The position numbers and the translations under genes are program-made. From positions 4,650,001 through 4,714,000 of the forward strand of contig CP014771.1 in the NCBI GenBank assembly GCA_001596155.1: 64,000 bases of DNA, read 5' to 3'. Positions 8,989 through 18,265 of this stretch are shown piece after piece; position 1 is the first letter of the stretch; each line of letters starts with the position of its first letter. The notes under the pieces were generated by a model. It saw only the letters and a list, made by a program, of their open reading frames with translations. It did no database searches and had not been told where the DNA came from. The DNA is from Hymenobacter psoromatis (GTDB lineage Bacteria > Bacteroidota > Bacteroidia > Cytophagales > Hymenobacteraceae).

Positions 8989-9040
8989 GCAGGGGGTAGG
9001 GAATTGGCTGTGCGAGCTATGCACCTCCTTTAGTAGTTAG

Positions 9041-9179
9041 GGCTTACGCAAAAGACGTTTGTCATTGCGAGCAACGCGAAGCAATCGCACCAGAGCGACA
9101 CCCACGCCAGTTCTGCATCCATCGTTCTGGTACGATTGTCGCGCTTCGCTCGCAATGACAAACGATTTGCGTAAGTCCT
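9041..9179. repeat. Nested intergenic palindrome (families A and F)
   Basis: An inner inverted repeat (GTCATTGCGAGC at 9061, GCTCGCAATGAC ending 9159) is family A, also seen at 15021, 34804 and 44310. It is bracketed by outer arms GGCTTACGCAAA and TTTGCGTAAGTCC; those termini recur alone at 52871-52939. It separates two convergent genes and could also end transcription. Confidence 0.85.
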
Positions 9180-9183
9180 GTAC

Positions 9184-12100
9184 TCAATAAACCACCGTGA
9201 GCGAGCCGCTGTAAGATTTGCCGCTGCTCAGGGTAATGACGTAGTAGTAGGTGCCAACTGGCACGGGCTGCCCGCCGGTAGTGCCATTCCACTCGCCGCC
9301 GCGCTGGTAGCCCGAGGCATCAAAAATTTTGCCTCCCCAGCGGTTATACACCAGCACGTGATTGGTCGAGTAAGCGCCGATGTTTTCAATCTGCCAGGTG
9401 TCATCGCGGCCGTCGCCGTTGGGGCTGAACGCGTTGGGAATGCGCAGGCGCGGCAGCACCGTCACCGTCACCGAGCTTTGGTCGGTGCAGTCGCCGACCT
9501 TGGCCGAGAGCGTGTAGGTCGTCGTGACCGTGGGGGCGGCCACGGGCCGCAGCGGGTTGCCAGCCCCGATAGTCAGGGTCTGGGCCGGCGTCCATTCCAC
9601 CGGGTAGTTGCCGTTGGCCTGGCCTTCGAGCACCACCTGGTCGCCATCGGTAATAGTCTTGTCCGGCCCGGCCTTCACCGCCACGGGCGGGGTCACGCGC
9701 ACGCGCACCCCGTTGGAAACCACCGTAACCGGCCCGCAAACCGTGAGCGCGCGCAAGGCTAGCGTCACGGTTTGCCCGTCGCGCAACGTGGTGCTGCTGA
9801 ACGTCGGGCCCTGGGCACCGGCCACGGCCACGCCATCCACCTGCCATTGGTACTGCGGGCTGCTCCCCTGGTTGGTGGCCTGGTCGAGGTTGAAAGCCAC
9901 CGCCGCGCCCACGCACACCGGCAGGGTAGTGGGCGTGCTGATGGTTGCGGTGGGAAGCGCTACCGGGGTCAGGCTCACTACCACCGTGGCCCCGGCCGGG
10001 CCGTTGGTGCAGCTGCCAGCCGTGGCGGTCAGCTCCACCCGCACCTGGTCGCCGTTGCCCAGCGTAGTGCTGGTGTAGGTGGGGCTAGTGGCTACCAGCG
10101 CGTTGTTGACAAACCAGCGGTAGGTAGGGGCCGCCCCGGCGTTGGTGGGCACCGGGCTGAACGTGAGCACCGTGCCGGCGCACTGGGTAGGCGGAGTGTC
10201 CAGGGCTACCCCCACCGTCAGCACTGGTTGCAGCCGCACCGCCACCGCGCTGGTCACGGCCGGGTCGCACCCGCCCGAGGCCACCCGCCGGTAATACGTG
10301 ATGCCCGTCGCCGGGCCGGGCGCGTAGCTGGGGCTGGTAGCACCCCCGATGGCCGTCCAGGTCGCATTGTCGGGCGAGGACTCCCACTGGTACGTATAGG
10401 TGCCGTTGCCCCCGCTCGCGCCCGCCGTGCTGGTGAGCACGCCCGGCGCGGTGCCCGGACACACGGCCTGGTCGGCCCCAATGCTACCCGCCTGCACGGC
10501 CGGGTTCACGGTAACGGCCACCGTGGCGGTGGCGGAGCAGCCAGTGGGGCTGGTCGTGGTCAGGGTGTACGTCTGGGTAAGAGGCGCGCCGGTGGCATTG
10601 GGTAGCGAAACGGTAGGGTTGGCCACGCTGGCGCTGCTCAGGCCCGTGGCCGGGCTCCAGCTATAGGCAAGGCCGGCGGCCGGGACCGCGCCCAGCTGGG
10701 CCGAGCCGCCCGCGCACAGCGTGGCCGCCGCCCCGGCCAGGGCCGTTGGCAACGGGTTTACCGTGACGGCCACCGTGGCGGTGGCGGAGCAGCCGGTGGG
10801 GCTGGTCGTGGTCAGGGTGTACGTCTGGGTAAGAGGCGCGCCGGTGGCATTGGGTAGCGAAACGGTAGGGTTGGCCACGCTGGCGCTGCTCAGGCCCGTG
10901 GCCGGGCTCCAGCTATAGGCAAGGCCGGCGACCGGGACCGCGCCCAGCTGGGCCGAGCCGCCCGCGCACAGCGTGGCCGCCGCTCCGGCCAGGGCCGTTG
11001 GCAATGGCTTCACCGTAATCGTAGCCTGGAAGGTGCTGCTGCAGCCGGCCGCGTTGGGCACGTCCGCGAAGGTGTAGGTCGTCGTCTGGCTCGGGCTCAG
11101 CACAAAGGGGCCGGCCCCGGCCAGGGGGGTAGGGCCACCCGTCACGGTGTAGGGAGCCGTGCCGCTCGTCACCGTTAGCGTAGTGCTGGTGCCCTGGCAG
11201 ATGGTGAGGTTGCCCGCCACTACCAGCGGCGGCACGGGCGCTACCAACACGGGCAGCGCGACCGAGTCAGTGGGGCAGCCATACTGGGTCAGGCCGCGGG
11301 CTACGAGCGTGCCGGTGCCGGCCGCCGTCCACTTCACCTGCACCGAATTGCCGGTGTTGCCCCCCACAAAAGTGCCCCCTACCACGCGCCAGCTGATTTT
11401 GGGCGCGGCGCCCCCGCTGGCTGAGTAGCTGTAGGGCGTGTTGAGGCTGCATACCTGGGAGTTGCCGCTGATGGCCTGGGGCCCGGCGGGCCGGGTCACG
11501 GTAATGTGCAGCACGTCGGCCACTGTTTTGCCGGCGCAGCCGATGTCTTTCACCGTCAGGGCCACGTCGTAGGGGGTAGCGCGGGCATCGCCGCAGCTCG
11601 CCACGAACACCAGCGTGCCCGTGATGGTGCCGTTGGTGCCTTTCACCATTGCCACGCCCGTGGGGTTGCCCGGTGCCACGGTGCCAGGGTCGCCGTCGAG
11701 CGCGGCGTTGTAGCCGCCGGGGCCATCGAGCAGCACGCTGTTCAGCGCCATCGTCAGGGGGTGCCCGTCGGCCTGGGTGGCCGTTATCGGAATGGTCAGC
11801 GTGCTGCCCGCTTCCATCGTGTAGCTGCGCGGCGTCACGGCAGGGGGCGGCAACACCGGAATTTTGGTCGGCGGGCACAACGCCACTACCAGCTGCAGGT
11901 CGCGCCGGGTAGTGCCAATGAGCACTTCCTGGCCGTTGAGCGTGCGGTACTCCTTCACGTCCACGGCCACCACATATTTGCGGCCCACTACGGTCGCGCC
12001 ATACTTGGCCAGGCCCGTCGAAGGATTGAGCAGGGCAAAATTGCCCGCGCTCGTGCCAAACGGCGTGGCGGGCGCGTAGCCGGCCCCGGTGTTATACTGC

Positions 12101-12855
12101 GCCAGCAACGGCGGCGGGGTGAAGCTGGTAGTAGGCAGCACCGCCGTCATGGCGTAGGGCTGCCCAAAGGAGTACACCAGCCGGTCGCCATCGGCGTCCA
12201 CGGCATTGTTGAGCAGGTAGGTGGTGTCGTTGGCGCACACGATGGCCACGGCCTCATCCGAAAACACGGGCGAGTGGTTGGGTAGCTGGGGGGGAGCCAG
12301 GGCGGTATAGAGCGTCAGCGCCTGGGTGCCGGGGTCGTAGAGGTTGGTGATGTCAACATTGCGGGCCCCGTCCGTAAACAGGGCGTAGTAGCCGGTAGTC
12401 GTCAGGGGCAGGTTCACTATCCCCACGAATTTCTGGAGCTGGTAGGGCTGCGACACGCCCGATATCGTGCAGCCAGGCGGAATAGTGGGCGAAATGCAGG
12501 CCGAGAGTGACGTTTGCGGAATGCTCATCATCCCCGTCTGGTTCGTAAACGTCGTCGTGTAGAGGTAGTTAGTGGTCGTCAGCGCCAGGCGTTTCCCGGT
12601 GCCCTGTTCATATATACCTACGCTGGCCGAAGGGCGCGGCGCGGTAATGCCAGGGCTGCCGCAGTTGTTGTAAATCATCACGGTCAGCTCGTAGCGCAGG
12701 GGAGCCCCCACCGGGCCATTGGCGTCGAGGTAGCGGTAGGTCATCTCGCCGCCCAGCAGGTGCGTTGCCCAGGCCGGGCCCGCTACCCCCAGCAGCAACC
12801 CCAGCAACACCAGGCCCGGCAGTAGCCCCAGGCGGCTCAGTAAATTTGAAAACAT
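9184..12855 (-). CDS. Giant secreted protein with gliding-motility/T9SS C-terminal domain
   Basis: A 1223-residue surface or secreted protein. It has a signal peptide (LLPGLVLLGLLLGVAGPAWA), an N-terminal ~330-residue unit starting THLLGGEMTYRYLD that recurs in Cytophagales adhesin-like proteins, a series of PKD/Ig-like repeats, and a C-terminal CHU_C/gliding-associated domain (IPNAFSPNGDGRDD near 1135, then VYNRWGGKIF and GTYYYVITL), which is a type-B sorting signal for the type IX secretion system. Two adjacent 84-residue repeats are almost identical (see the tandem repeat entry). Role is inferred as adhesion or gliding-related matrix protein. Confidence 0.9.
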   Translation of the reverse strand: MFSNLLSRLGLLPGLVLLGLLLGVAGPAWATHLLGGEMTYRYLDANGPVGAPLRYELTVMIYNNCGSPGITAPRPSASVGIYEQGTGKRLALTTTNYLYTTTFTNQTGMMSIPQTSLSACISPTIPPGCTISGVSQPYQLQKFVGIVNLPLTTTGYYALFTDGARNVDITNLYDPGTQALTLYTALAPPQLPNHSPVFSDEAVAIVCANDTTYLLNNAVDADGDRLVYSFGQPYAMTAVLPTTSFTPPPLLAQYNTGAGYAPATPFGTSAGNFALLNPSTGLAKYGATVVGRKYVVAVDVKEYRTLNGQEVLIGTTRRDLQLVVALCPPTKIPVLPPPAVTPRSYTMEAGSTLTIPITATQADGHPLTMALNSVLLDGPGGYNAALDGDPGTVAPGNPTGVAMVKGTNGTITGTLVFVASCGDARATPYDVALTVKDIGCAGKTVADVLHITVTRPAGPQAISGNSQVCSLNTPYSYSASGGAAPKISWRVVGGTFVGGNTGNSVQVKWTAAGTGTLVARGLTQYGCPTDSVALPVLVAPVPPLVVAGNLTICQGTSTTLTVTSGTAPYTVTGGPTPLAGAGPFVLSPSQTTTYTFADVPNAAGCSSTFQATITVKPLPTALAGAAATLCAGGSAQLGAVPVAGLAYSWSPATGLSSASVANPTVSLPNATGAPLTQTYTLTTTSPTGCSATATVAVTVNPLPTALAGAAATLCAGGSAQLGAVPAAGLAYSWSPATGLSSASVANPTVSLPNATGAPLTQTYTLTTTSPTGCSATATVAVTVNPAVQAGSIGADQAVCPGTAPGVLTSTAGASGGNGTYTYQWESSPDNATWTAIGGATSPSYAPGPATGITYYRRVASGGCDPAVTSAVAVRLQPVLTVGVALDTPPTQCAGTVLTFSPVPTNAGAAPTYRWFVNNALVATSPTYTSTTLGNGDQVRVELTATAGSCTNGPAGATVVVSLTPVALPTATISTPTTLPVCVGAAVAFNLDQATNQGSSPQYQWQVDGVAVAGAQGPTFSSTTLRDGQTVTLALRALTVCGPVTVVSNGVRVRVTPPVAVKAGPDKTITDGDQVVLEGQANGNYPVEWTPAQTLTIGAGNPLRPVAAPTVTTTYTLSAKVGDCTDQSSVTVTVLPRLRIPNAFSPNGDGRDDTWQIENIGAYSTNHVLVYNRWGGKIFDASGYQRGGEWNGTTGGQPVPVGTYYYVITLSSGKSYSGSLTVVY
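10501..11004 (-). repeat. Tandem 252-bp duplication inside the T9SS protein gene
   Basis: Two adjacent 252-bp units (about 10501-10752 and 10753-11004) differ at only a few positions, although the PKD repeats around them are much more diverged. Each encodes 84 residues containing LCAGGSAQLGAVP, AYSWSPATGLSSASV and TTTSPTGCSATATVAVTVN. The register keeps the frame, so copy number can change without breaking the protein. Confidence 0.9.
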
Positions 12856-13210
12856 AGCAGAAAAAAGAAGGAGCAGTGATGGCAGGACCCTGGCCCCGGC
12901 AGCTACCCGCCCGGCAGGAGGCCGCGCGCCGGGGTTGCCCGGCTACCAGCCATCGCCGGGCCGGGGTGGACTATCGCGTGGAAATACAGGAAAGTGAAAT
13001 GGCCCGGCCGCGGCGGCGACCAACGAGGCCCACGGCCAAGGGTCGGAATTTTTGGCCAAAATAGCTAAATACTGATTTATTAACGTGCCACGGTTAAAAA
13101 ACGTTGTGCTCCAAAGATACTTACGCCCACCTGGCTTTCACCAAACTCTCATCGGGTAAAAGTCTATAAAAAAATGGCCTGGTGTAAATCTATTCCGCGC
13201 CGCCGTCGGC
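12856..13210. other. 355-base spacer upstream of the T9SS protein gene
   Basis: No convincing gene. It contains a TATCTTTG box on the minus strand (13112-13119) and is markedly more AT-rich from 13060 to 13200. A 62-codon frame near 12876 on the plus strand has no family resemblance. Confidence 0.6.
13112..13145 (-). promoter_or_regulatory. Candidate Bacteroidota promoter for the T9SS protein gene
   Basis: The minus strand reads TATCTTTG at 13119-13112 (consensus -7 box TAnnTTTG), with a TTTG element 22 bases upstream (13145-13142). It would give a ~250-base leader to the gene starting at 12855. Confidence 0.4.
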
Positions 13211-15049
13211 TCACGCCTGCCCTTCCTCAATCAGCTCGCGGCGGTAGCGGGCCAGAATGGCAGCTTTCACGATGAAGCCCAGGTAGTTGCCATTGTCGTC
13301 GCACACGGGTAGGGCGGTGCTGGCGGTGCGTTCCAGCAAGTCTAGGGCGTGTTCCACGCGGTCGGTGCCGAGGATGGTCATAGGCGGCGGCTGCATCAGC
13401 TCGCTCACTTTAATGGTGTTGTAGTGCTCTCCATCGAAGAGCGTGTCGCGCACCATGTCCAGCGTCACGATGCCGCGCAGCAGACCCGTGCGGCCCACCA
13501 CCGGAAACACGTTGCGGTGCGCGTGCCGAAACACATCAACCAGCTCGCCGAGGGTAGTGCCGGGGCGCAGCGTCACAAAATCGGTGTCGAGGAGGCGGTG
13601 CAGGTCGAGGCGCGCGAGCAGGTCGCGGTCGCGGTCAGCATACACGTCCACGCCCTTCAGCATAAGCTTGCCCGTATACACCGAGTAGGGCTCGAAGTGC
13701 TTGGTAATGAGGTAAGAAAGGCTGGTCACGAACATCAGCGGCACGAACAACGCGTAGCCGCCCGTGATTTCGGCAATCAGAAAAATGGCCGTGAGTGGCG
13801 CGTGAATTACCCCCGCCAGCACGCCCGCCATGCCCAGCACCACGAAATGCACCTCGGGCACGGCCACCAGGCCCGTCATATTAAGGAGCCGCGCAAACAG
13901 AAACCCGCCCAGCGCCCCTGCCACCAGCGACGAGCCAAACATGCCGCCGTTGCCGCCCGCGCCCACCGTAATGCTGGTGGCTACCACCTTCATCAGCATC
14001 GTGAAAAAGACCAGCAGAATAAGCAGCCACACGTTGTTGTCGCCATACACCGAAAACAGGCTGCCGTCGGTCAGCTCCTGGGCGTGGCCGGCCAGCAGCT
14101 TTTCCACCACCGTGGTGTAGCCCTCGCCGTAGAGTGGCGGAAACAGGAAAATGAGCGTGCCCAGCGCCGTGCCGCCCAGCAGCACTTTTTGCCAGCGCAG
14201 CCCCGGCCAGCGCGCCCAAAAGTGGTCAAACCAGTTATATACCCGAATCATATACACCGACAGCAAAGCCATCAGCAGGCCCAGCACCAGGTAAAACGGC
14301 ACCGTGTTCACCACCCACGAGTGGGTAATAAGCGCAAACGGCTGGCCCGCGTACAGCGCCTTCGACACCACCGTGGCCGTGGCCGACGAGATGAGCAGCG
14401 GAATAAAATACTGCGCCGGCAGCTCCAGCAAAATGCTTTCCACCGCAAACAGCACCCCCGCGATGGGCGCGTTGAAGATGGCCGCGATGCCCGCCGCCGC
14501 CCCGCAGCCGGTCAGCAGCCGCCGCCGCCGCCGGCCCGCCCGCAGCACCCGCGCCGCGTTGGAGCCAATGGCCGCGCCCGTCACCGAAATCGGGGCCTCC
14601 ATGCCCGCCGAGCCCCCAAACGACACCGTGAGAAAGGCCGTAATGAGCTGCGAATACAGCTTGGAGCGCGGCACCAGCGCGTTTTCGCGGGCCGTATTAT
14701 AGATGATGGCCCCAATGCCCCGGCCCAGGTTACCGTGCAGCAAGTATTTGGTTACCAGCACCGTGAGCGTAATACCGATGAGGGGGTAGAGCGAGAGCGC
14801 GAACACCCGGTTGGGCTCCGTCACGGCCGAGGCCAGGCGCTCCTGCTGCCAATGCACCGCCGTTTTGAGAGCCACCGCCGCCAGGCCCGCCAGCACGCCC
14901 ACCAGCACCGCTAGCCACACCACATACACCCGCTCGCTCACGTGGCGCAAGCGCCACAATAAGAAGGGATTAAGCAAGCAATAGAGGAGCTTTTTCAATG
15001 TTTCTGGTTTCGGATTAAATCGTTTGTCATTGCGAGCGCAGCGAAGCAA
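13211..15049 (-). CDS. ClC-type chloride channel/transporter with CBS pair
   Basis: Up to 612 residues. The ClC core carries GSAGMEAPISVTG, equivalent to the GxEGP gate loop with the glutamate present, and GNGGMFGSSLVAGA, equivalent to the GxFxP loop. Two CBS domains fill about residues 460-605. It would move chloride or other anions, perhaps in exchange for protons, with nucleotide sensing through CBS. The start is uncertain: the only upstream ATG is inside a family A palindrome (15021-15122) and encodes repeat sequence, and there is no other ATG before the first helix. A TTG at 14998 or a GTG nearer the helix may be used. It lies 88 bases after the nuclease gene and may be cotranscribed. 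Confidence 0.88.
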   Translation of the reverse strand: MLRCARNDKRFNPKPETLKKLLYCLLNPFLLWRLRHVSERVYVVWLAVLVGVLAGLAAVALKTAVHWQQERLASAVTEPNRVFALSLYPLIGITLTVLVTKYLLHGNLGRGIGAIIYNTARENALVPRSKLYSQLITAFLTVSFGGSAGMEAPISVTGAAIGSNAARVLRAGRRRRRLLTGCGAAAGIAAIFNAPIAGVLFAVESILLELPAQYFIPLLISSATATVVSKALYAGQPFALITHSWVVNTVPFYLVLGLLMALLSVYMIRVYNWFDHFWARWPGLRWQKVLLGGTALGTLIFLFPPLYGEGYTTVVEKLLAGHAQELTDGSLFSVYGDNNVWLLILLVFFTMLMKVVATSITVGAGGNGGMFGSSLVAGALGGFLFARLLNMTGLVAVPEVHFVVLGMAGVLAGVIHAPLTAIFLIAEITGGYALFVPLMFVTSLSYLITKHFEPYSVYTGKLMLKGVDVYADRDRDLLARLDLHRLLDTDFVTLRPGTTLGELVDVFRHAHRNVFPVVGRTGLLRGIVTLDMVRDTLFDGEHYNTIKVSELMQPPPMTILGTDRVEHALDLLERTASTALPVCDDNGNYLGFIVKAAILARYRRELIEEGQA

Positions 15050-15122
15050 TCTTTCCTAATCGTTGAATTACTAACCCTAACAGAAAGGAAAGATTGCTTC
15101 GCTACGCTCGCAATGACAAACG
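15021..15122. repeat. Family A palindrome between nuclease and ClC genes
   Basis: The arms begin CGTTTGTCATTGCGAGC and end GCTCGCAATGACAAACG, with a second inner pair (GCGAAGCAATCTTTCC and its complement). It overlaps the annotated 5' end of the ClC gene. Confidence 0.9.
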
Positions 15123-15137
15123 ATTTTAAATGGAAAC

Positions 15138-18100
15138 TTACCGCGCGCAAATGCCGCGATACGGGCAATATTCGCACTTGGCCAGGTCGTCGGTTTTGCG
15201 GATGGGCTCGGCGGGGTCCAGCATGCGGCGCGCCAGGCGGCCCACCAGCTCGGCGCTGGCCCGCAGAAAGTCGGGCTCGCCGGTGCCTTCGGTGATGAAG
15301 TCGAGCGGCGCGCTCAGCAGGCCCTCGTCGATTTTGCGCAGCGACATAATGGCCGCCTCTGAACCGGGCGGCGCGGGGTTCAGCTCGTCGCTTTCCAGCA
15401 TGAAGCGGTAGAGCCAGAGCTGCCGCACCTTGTCGGCCCCGCTGCTCGATTCGCTGAGCAGGCGCTCCACCGTTTCGGCGGGGGGTAGGGGCTTTTGGGT
15501 GCCGCGCAGGTTCAGCTCGCGGCGCTCCACGAGGCCCGTTTTGTAGTCCACCACCCGGCGGCGGCCGTCGGGCAGCGCGTCGATGCGGTCGGCCCGTCCA
15601 AACAGGCGCACCGCCAGCGGCGCGGCCTCGCCCGGCAGGTCGGCAAAAACGGTGGCCGCCATCGGCTTTTCCTGGCCCACAATGCGCAGCGGCAACACGC
15701 CCGGCTGCCCCGGCAGGCTCTCCAAGTACTTGCGAATGAGGCGCGTCGCCACCTGGCCCAGCACGTGATTAAGGCCATCATCGGGCCGGGCCTGGCGGTC
15801 GGCTTCCTCCTGGCGCAGCTGGCGCGTCACCTCGGCCGGCACCCGCTGGATAATGGCCGGCAGGTCGGCGGCCGTCAACTCGCGCTGCTCCAGCTCGAAG
15901 GGCTTGAGCAGCATTTCCAGCGCGTCGTGCACCACCGTGCCGAAGCCATCGGCCCCCAGCGCCTCCTCTACCTCCTCATTTTCCTGAAAGCGGGCCAGCC
16001 GCGAAAAGTAGAATTTGAGCGAGCAGGCCAGGTATTCGTTCAGCGCCGAGGGCGACAAGCCGCGCTCCAGCACGCCGCGCAGGCCGGCCAGCATGAGCGC
16101 GTCTTTGTGGAGGGTGAGGTCGCCGAGTAGTTCGCCCTCCGCGTTCACCTCACCCCCTAGCCCCCTCTCCCGTGGAGAGGGGGGACTAGTTTCTAGTTTT
16201 AGACTAGGGCTAGAGACTAGTCCCCCCTCTCCACGGGAGAGGGGGCTAGGGGGTGAGGTGCCCACCGGGGGCGTCACCACCTCAACCACCCGGTCTTCCA
16301 GCGTCAGCTGCGGATTCTGCGGGGCCAAATCAAACTCCAGCTGCCGCAAAAACCTGCTCCTTTCTCCCGTCCTTACCCCCTCGGCCCCCGGCAGCACGTG
16401 CACCAAATCGACGCGGCCGGCGCGCTGCAACAGCCGCCAGAAATTGTAGGCCGCCGTGGCCTCGCCGTCGGCGTAGGTGGGCAGCTTGAACTCAGCCAGC
16501 ACGTCGTAGGGAAAGAGCGAGTTCTGGCGTTTAGGGGGGGGTAGGGCGTTCTCGTTGCAGCTCAGAATAATGACGTGGTCGAAGTCTAGCGCGCGGGTTT
16601 CGAGCAGGCCCATTATCTGCACCTGGGCCAGCGGCTCGCCCGCGAAGGGCAGCCGCGTGCCGCGCATCTGCTCATACAAAAACCGCCGGAACGAGCGCAC
16701 GCTCAGGCGCTGCGCCCGGCAGTCGAAGGCCGAATCGAGCTGCCGCACCAGCGTGTAAAACAGGTATAAATATTCCGCCTCAATGGCCCCGTGCTCGTGC
16801 AAATACACCTGCTTAAGCAAGTCAACGAGCCCGTAGCAGGCCCGGATAATGTCGTCGCAATTGTTCCAGGGCTTGAATAATGCCTCGATGAGTGGATGGC
16901 CCAGGCCCAGCTTCAGCAGCGCGGGGGCGGGTAGCAGCACCAGGTGCCGCTGCACTATCTGGCGGCAGATGCCGTCCAGCAGGCCGTGAAACTGCGGCAC
17001 CTCCGCCTGCGCATCCAGATACTGCTGGTAGCGGCGCAAAAACGGGTGCGCCAGCAGCTTGGTCACCGCCTGGTGGTGGTACTTGGGCACCCCAAAATCG
17101 GAGCCGTCCGCGCCCTCCCGAATGCCCGTCAGATGCACCTCAAACAGCAAATCGACCAGGTTAAACAGGGCCGTGCTCTGAAAGCTCAGGCCCATCGTCA
17201 CGTTGAAGTCGGGCACCAGCTCGGCGGGGGGTAGGCCGTGCAGCACGGGCAGCAGCAGGGTTTCGTCGGGCAGCACCACGGCCACGGTGGCCTGGGGGTT
17301 CAGCCGGCGGGCCTCGGCCAGCAGCTGGCCGGCCAGCTTGCCTTGCATACTGGCGTTGGCCACGCCCAGCAGGCGTACGTGGTGGGGGCGCTCGCGCAGG
17401 TGCTCCTGCCGGGTGTAGGTGTCGCGGGGCAGGTCCCACTTCTGCCAGTAGCGGCGCAGGGCCTGCCCGGCGCGGTTGGGCGAGTCGGCATCGAGGTAAA
17501 ACGGGTCGGCGTCGAAGCGCAGCTCGGCCCGCCCCACGCGGTGCAGGCGGTCAATAAACGTTTCCTCGGCCTGGCTGAGCCCGCCCAGGCCCACGAAGTA
17601 GTGGAGGGGGGGTAGGGGGCGCTTGGGGTCAGCCAGCTCGGCGCGCAGGTGCTGCACGGCGCGCCGGTAGGCCAGGCCGGGGTAGGCCAGGTGGTCCTTG
17701 TTGAGCAGCTTTTTGAAGCGCAGATACACCCGGTGCAGCTGCCCCCAAAAGCCGAAGTAGCGATCCAGCCCGGTGGTTTTCAGCTCGGGGTCGAGCTGCC
17801 AGCGCTCCAGCGCCTTGGCCTCGGCCAGGTAGGCAAACACGCCCTTGGTGTCGGTCAGGTTCTGGTCGAGGCTCGAAAAATCTTGCAGTAGCAGCCCGCC
17901 CCAGCCCACGAAGTGGTCGAAGCGCAGCTCGGGGTCGATTTCCTTGAAAATATCAAACAGCCGCAGCTGCAACGCAATCGGCTCCTCCACCTGCACGCCG
18001 GCGCGCTCCACCAGGTAGTCCTCCATCGCCGCGATGCGCGGCGCCCACAGCGCCTGGCCCAGTGGCGTGGCCAGGGCCAGCTCATTTTTGAGGTACACCA

Positions 18101-18251
18101 CGGCCCGGCGCGTGGGCACAATCACCACCAGGTCGGCCAGGGCGTCGGCGTCGTAGGTGGCCAGCAGCTCGGCGGCCACTTCGGCCAAAAAGGAGGGGGT
18201 AGGGGCCAGGGCCGCGGCCAGCGGCGCGGCCAGAGTTGGGGAAGGCAACAT
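15138..18251 (-). CDS. AddB/RecB-like PD-(D/E)XK nuclease protein
   Basis: About 1037 residues. The N-terminal ~600 residues have the inactive helicase-like layout of AddB-type subunits (VVIVPTRRAVVYLKNELA near 55). The C-terminal nuclease contains GTVVHDALE, GRADRIDALPDG and VVDYKTG, followed by the cysteine cluster C-x2-C-x5-C at the extreme C-terminus (CEYCPYRGIC), which together with an upstream cysteine would hold an iron-sulfur cluster. It probably acts in double-strand break processing; no AddA partner is in the window. The ATG at 18251 was preferred over one 34 codons upstream because a promoter box ends just before it. The frame is interrupted, without a shift, by a repeat at 16146-16260 encoding a Ser/Pro/Arg/Gly-rich insert. 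Confidence 0.85.
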   Translation of the reverse strand: MLPSPTLAAPLAAALAPTPSFLAEVAAELLATYDADALADLVVIVPTRRAVVYLKNELALATPLGQALWAPRIAAMEDYLVERAGVQVEEPIALQLRLFDIFKEIDPELRFDHFVGWGGLLLQDFSSLDQNLTDTKGVFAYLAEAKALERWQLDPELKTTGLDRYFGFWGQLHRVYLRFKKLLNKDHLAYPGLAYRRAVQHLRAELADPKRPLPPLHYFVGLGGLSQAEETFIDRLHRVGRAELRFDADPFYLDADSPNRAGQALRRYWQKWDLPRDTYTRQEHLRERPHHVRLLGVANASMQGKLAGQLLAEARRLNPQATVAVVLPDETLLLPVLHGLPPAELVPDFNVTMGLSFQSTALFNLVDLLFEVHLTGIREGADGSDFGVPKYHHQAVTKLLAHPFLRRYQQYLDAQAEVPQFHGLLDGICRQIVQRHLVLLPAPALLKLGLGHPLIEALFKPWNNCDDIIRACYGLVDLLKQVYLHEHGAIEAEYLYLFYTLVRQLDSAFDCRAQRLSVRSFRRFLYEQMRGTRLPFAGEPLAQVQIMGLLETRALDFDHVIILSCNENALPPPKRQNSLFPYDVLAEFKLPTYADGEATAAYNFWRLLQRAGRVDLVHVLPGAEGVRTGERSRFLRQLEFDLAPQNPQLTLEDRVVEVVTPPVGTSPPSPLSRGEGGLVSSPSLKLETSPPSPRERGLGGEVNAEGELLGDLTLHKDALMLAGLRGVLERGLSPSALNEYLACSLKFYFSRLARFQENEEVEEALGADGFGTVVHDALEMLLKPFELEQRELTAADLPAIIQRVPAEVTRQLRQEEADRQARPDDGLNHVLGQVATRLIRKYLESLPGQPGVLPLRIVGQEKPMAATVFADLPGEAAPLAVRLFGRADRIDALPDGRRRVVDYKTGLVERRELNLRGTQKPLPPAETVERLLSESSSGADKVRQLWLYRFMLESDELNPAPPGSEAAIMSLRKIDEGLLSAPLDFITEGTGEPDFLRASAELVGRLARRMLDPAEPIRKTDDLAKCEYCPYRGICAR
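16146..16260. repeat. Hairpin repeat inserted in the nuclease reading frame
   Basis: Two 51-base arms (16146-16196 and 16210-16260) are complementary with a single mismatch around a 13-base loop. The frame stays open and encodes a low-complexity insert that includes SPPSPLSRGEGG and SPPSPRERGLGGE. A degenerate relative (CCCCCTCTCCC...GGGGAGGGGG) occurs between genes at 22232-22269. Confidence 0.9.
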
Positions 18252-18257
18252 GCTACC

Positions 18258-18265
18258 CAAAGGTA
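18258..18265 (-). promoter_or_regulatory. TACCTTTG promoter box, nuclease gene
   Basis: The minus strand reads TACCTTTG, with only 6 bases between it and the ATG at 18251. This predicts a transcript that starts at or within a few bases of the start codon. Confidence 0.5.

Noticed and set aside
10501..11004. Assembly duplication
   Set aside because: The copies differ at several bases and keep the reading frame, so a real tandem duplication is more likely, though depth was not checked.
12876..13064. 62-codon plus-strand ORF
   Set aside because: No motif, basic composition typical of GC-rich spurious frames, and it lies in the promoter region of the T9SS protein gene.
13349..14914. 521-codon plus-strand open frame
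   Set aside because: It is antisense to the ClC gene, full of His/Arg/Gln, with no domain; a GC-rich codon shadow.
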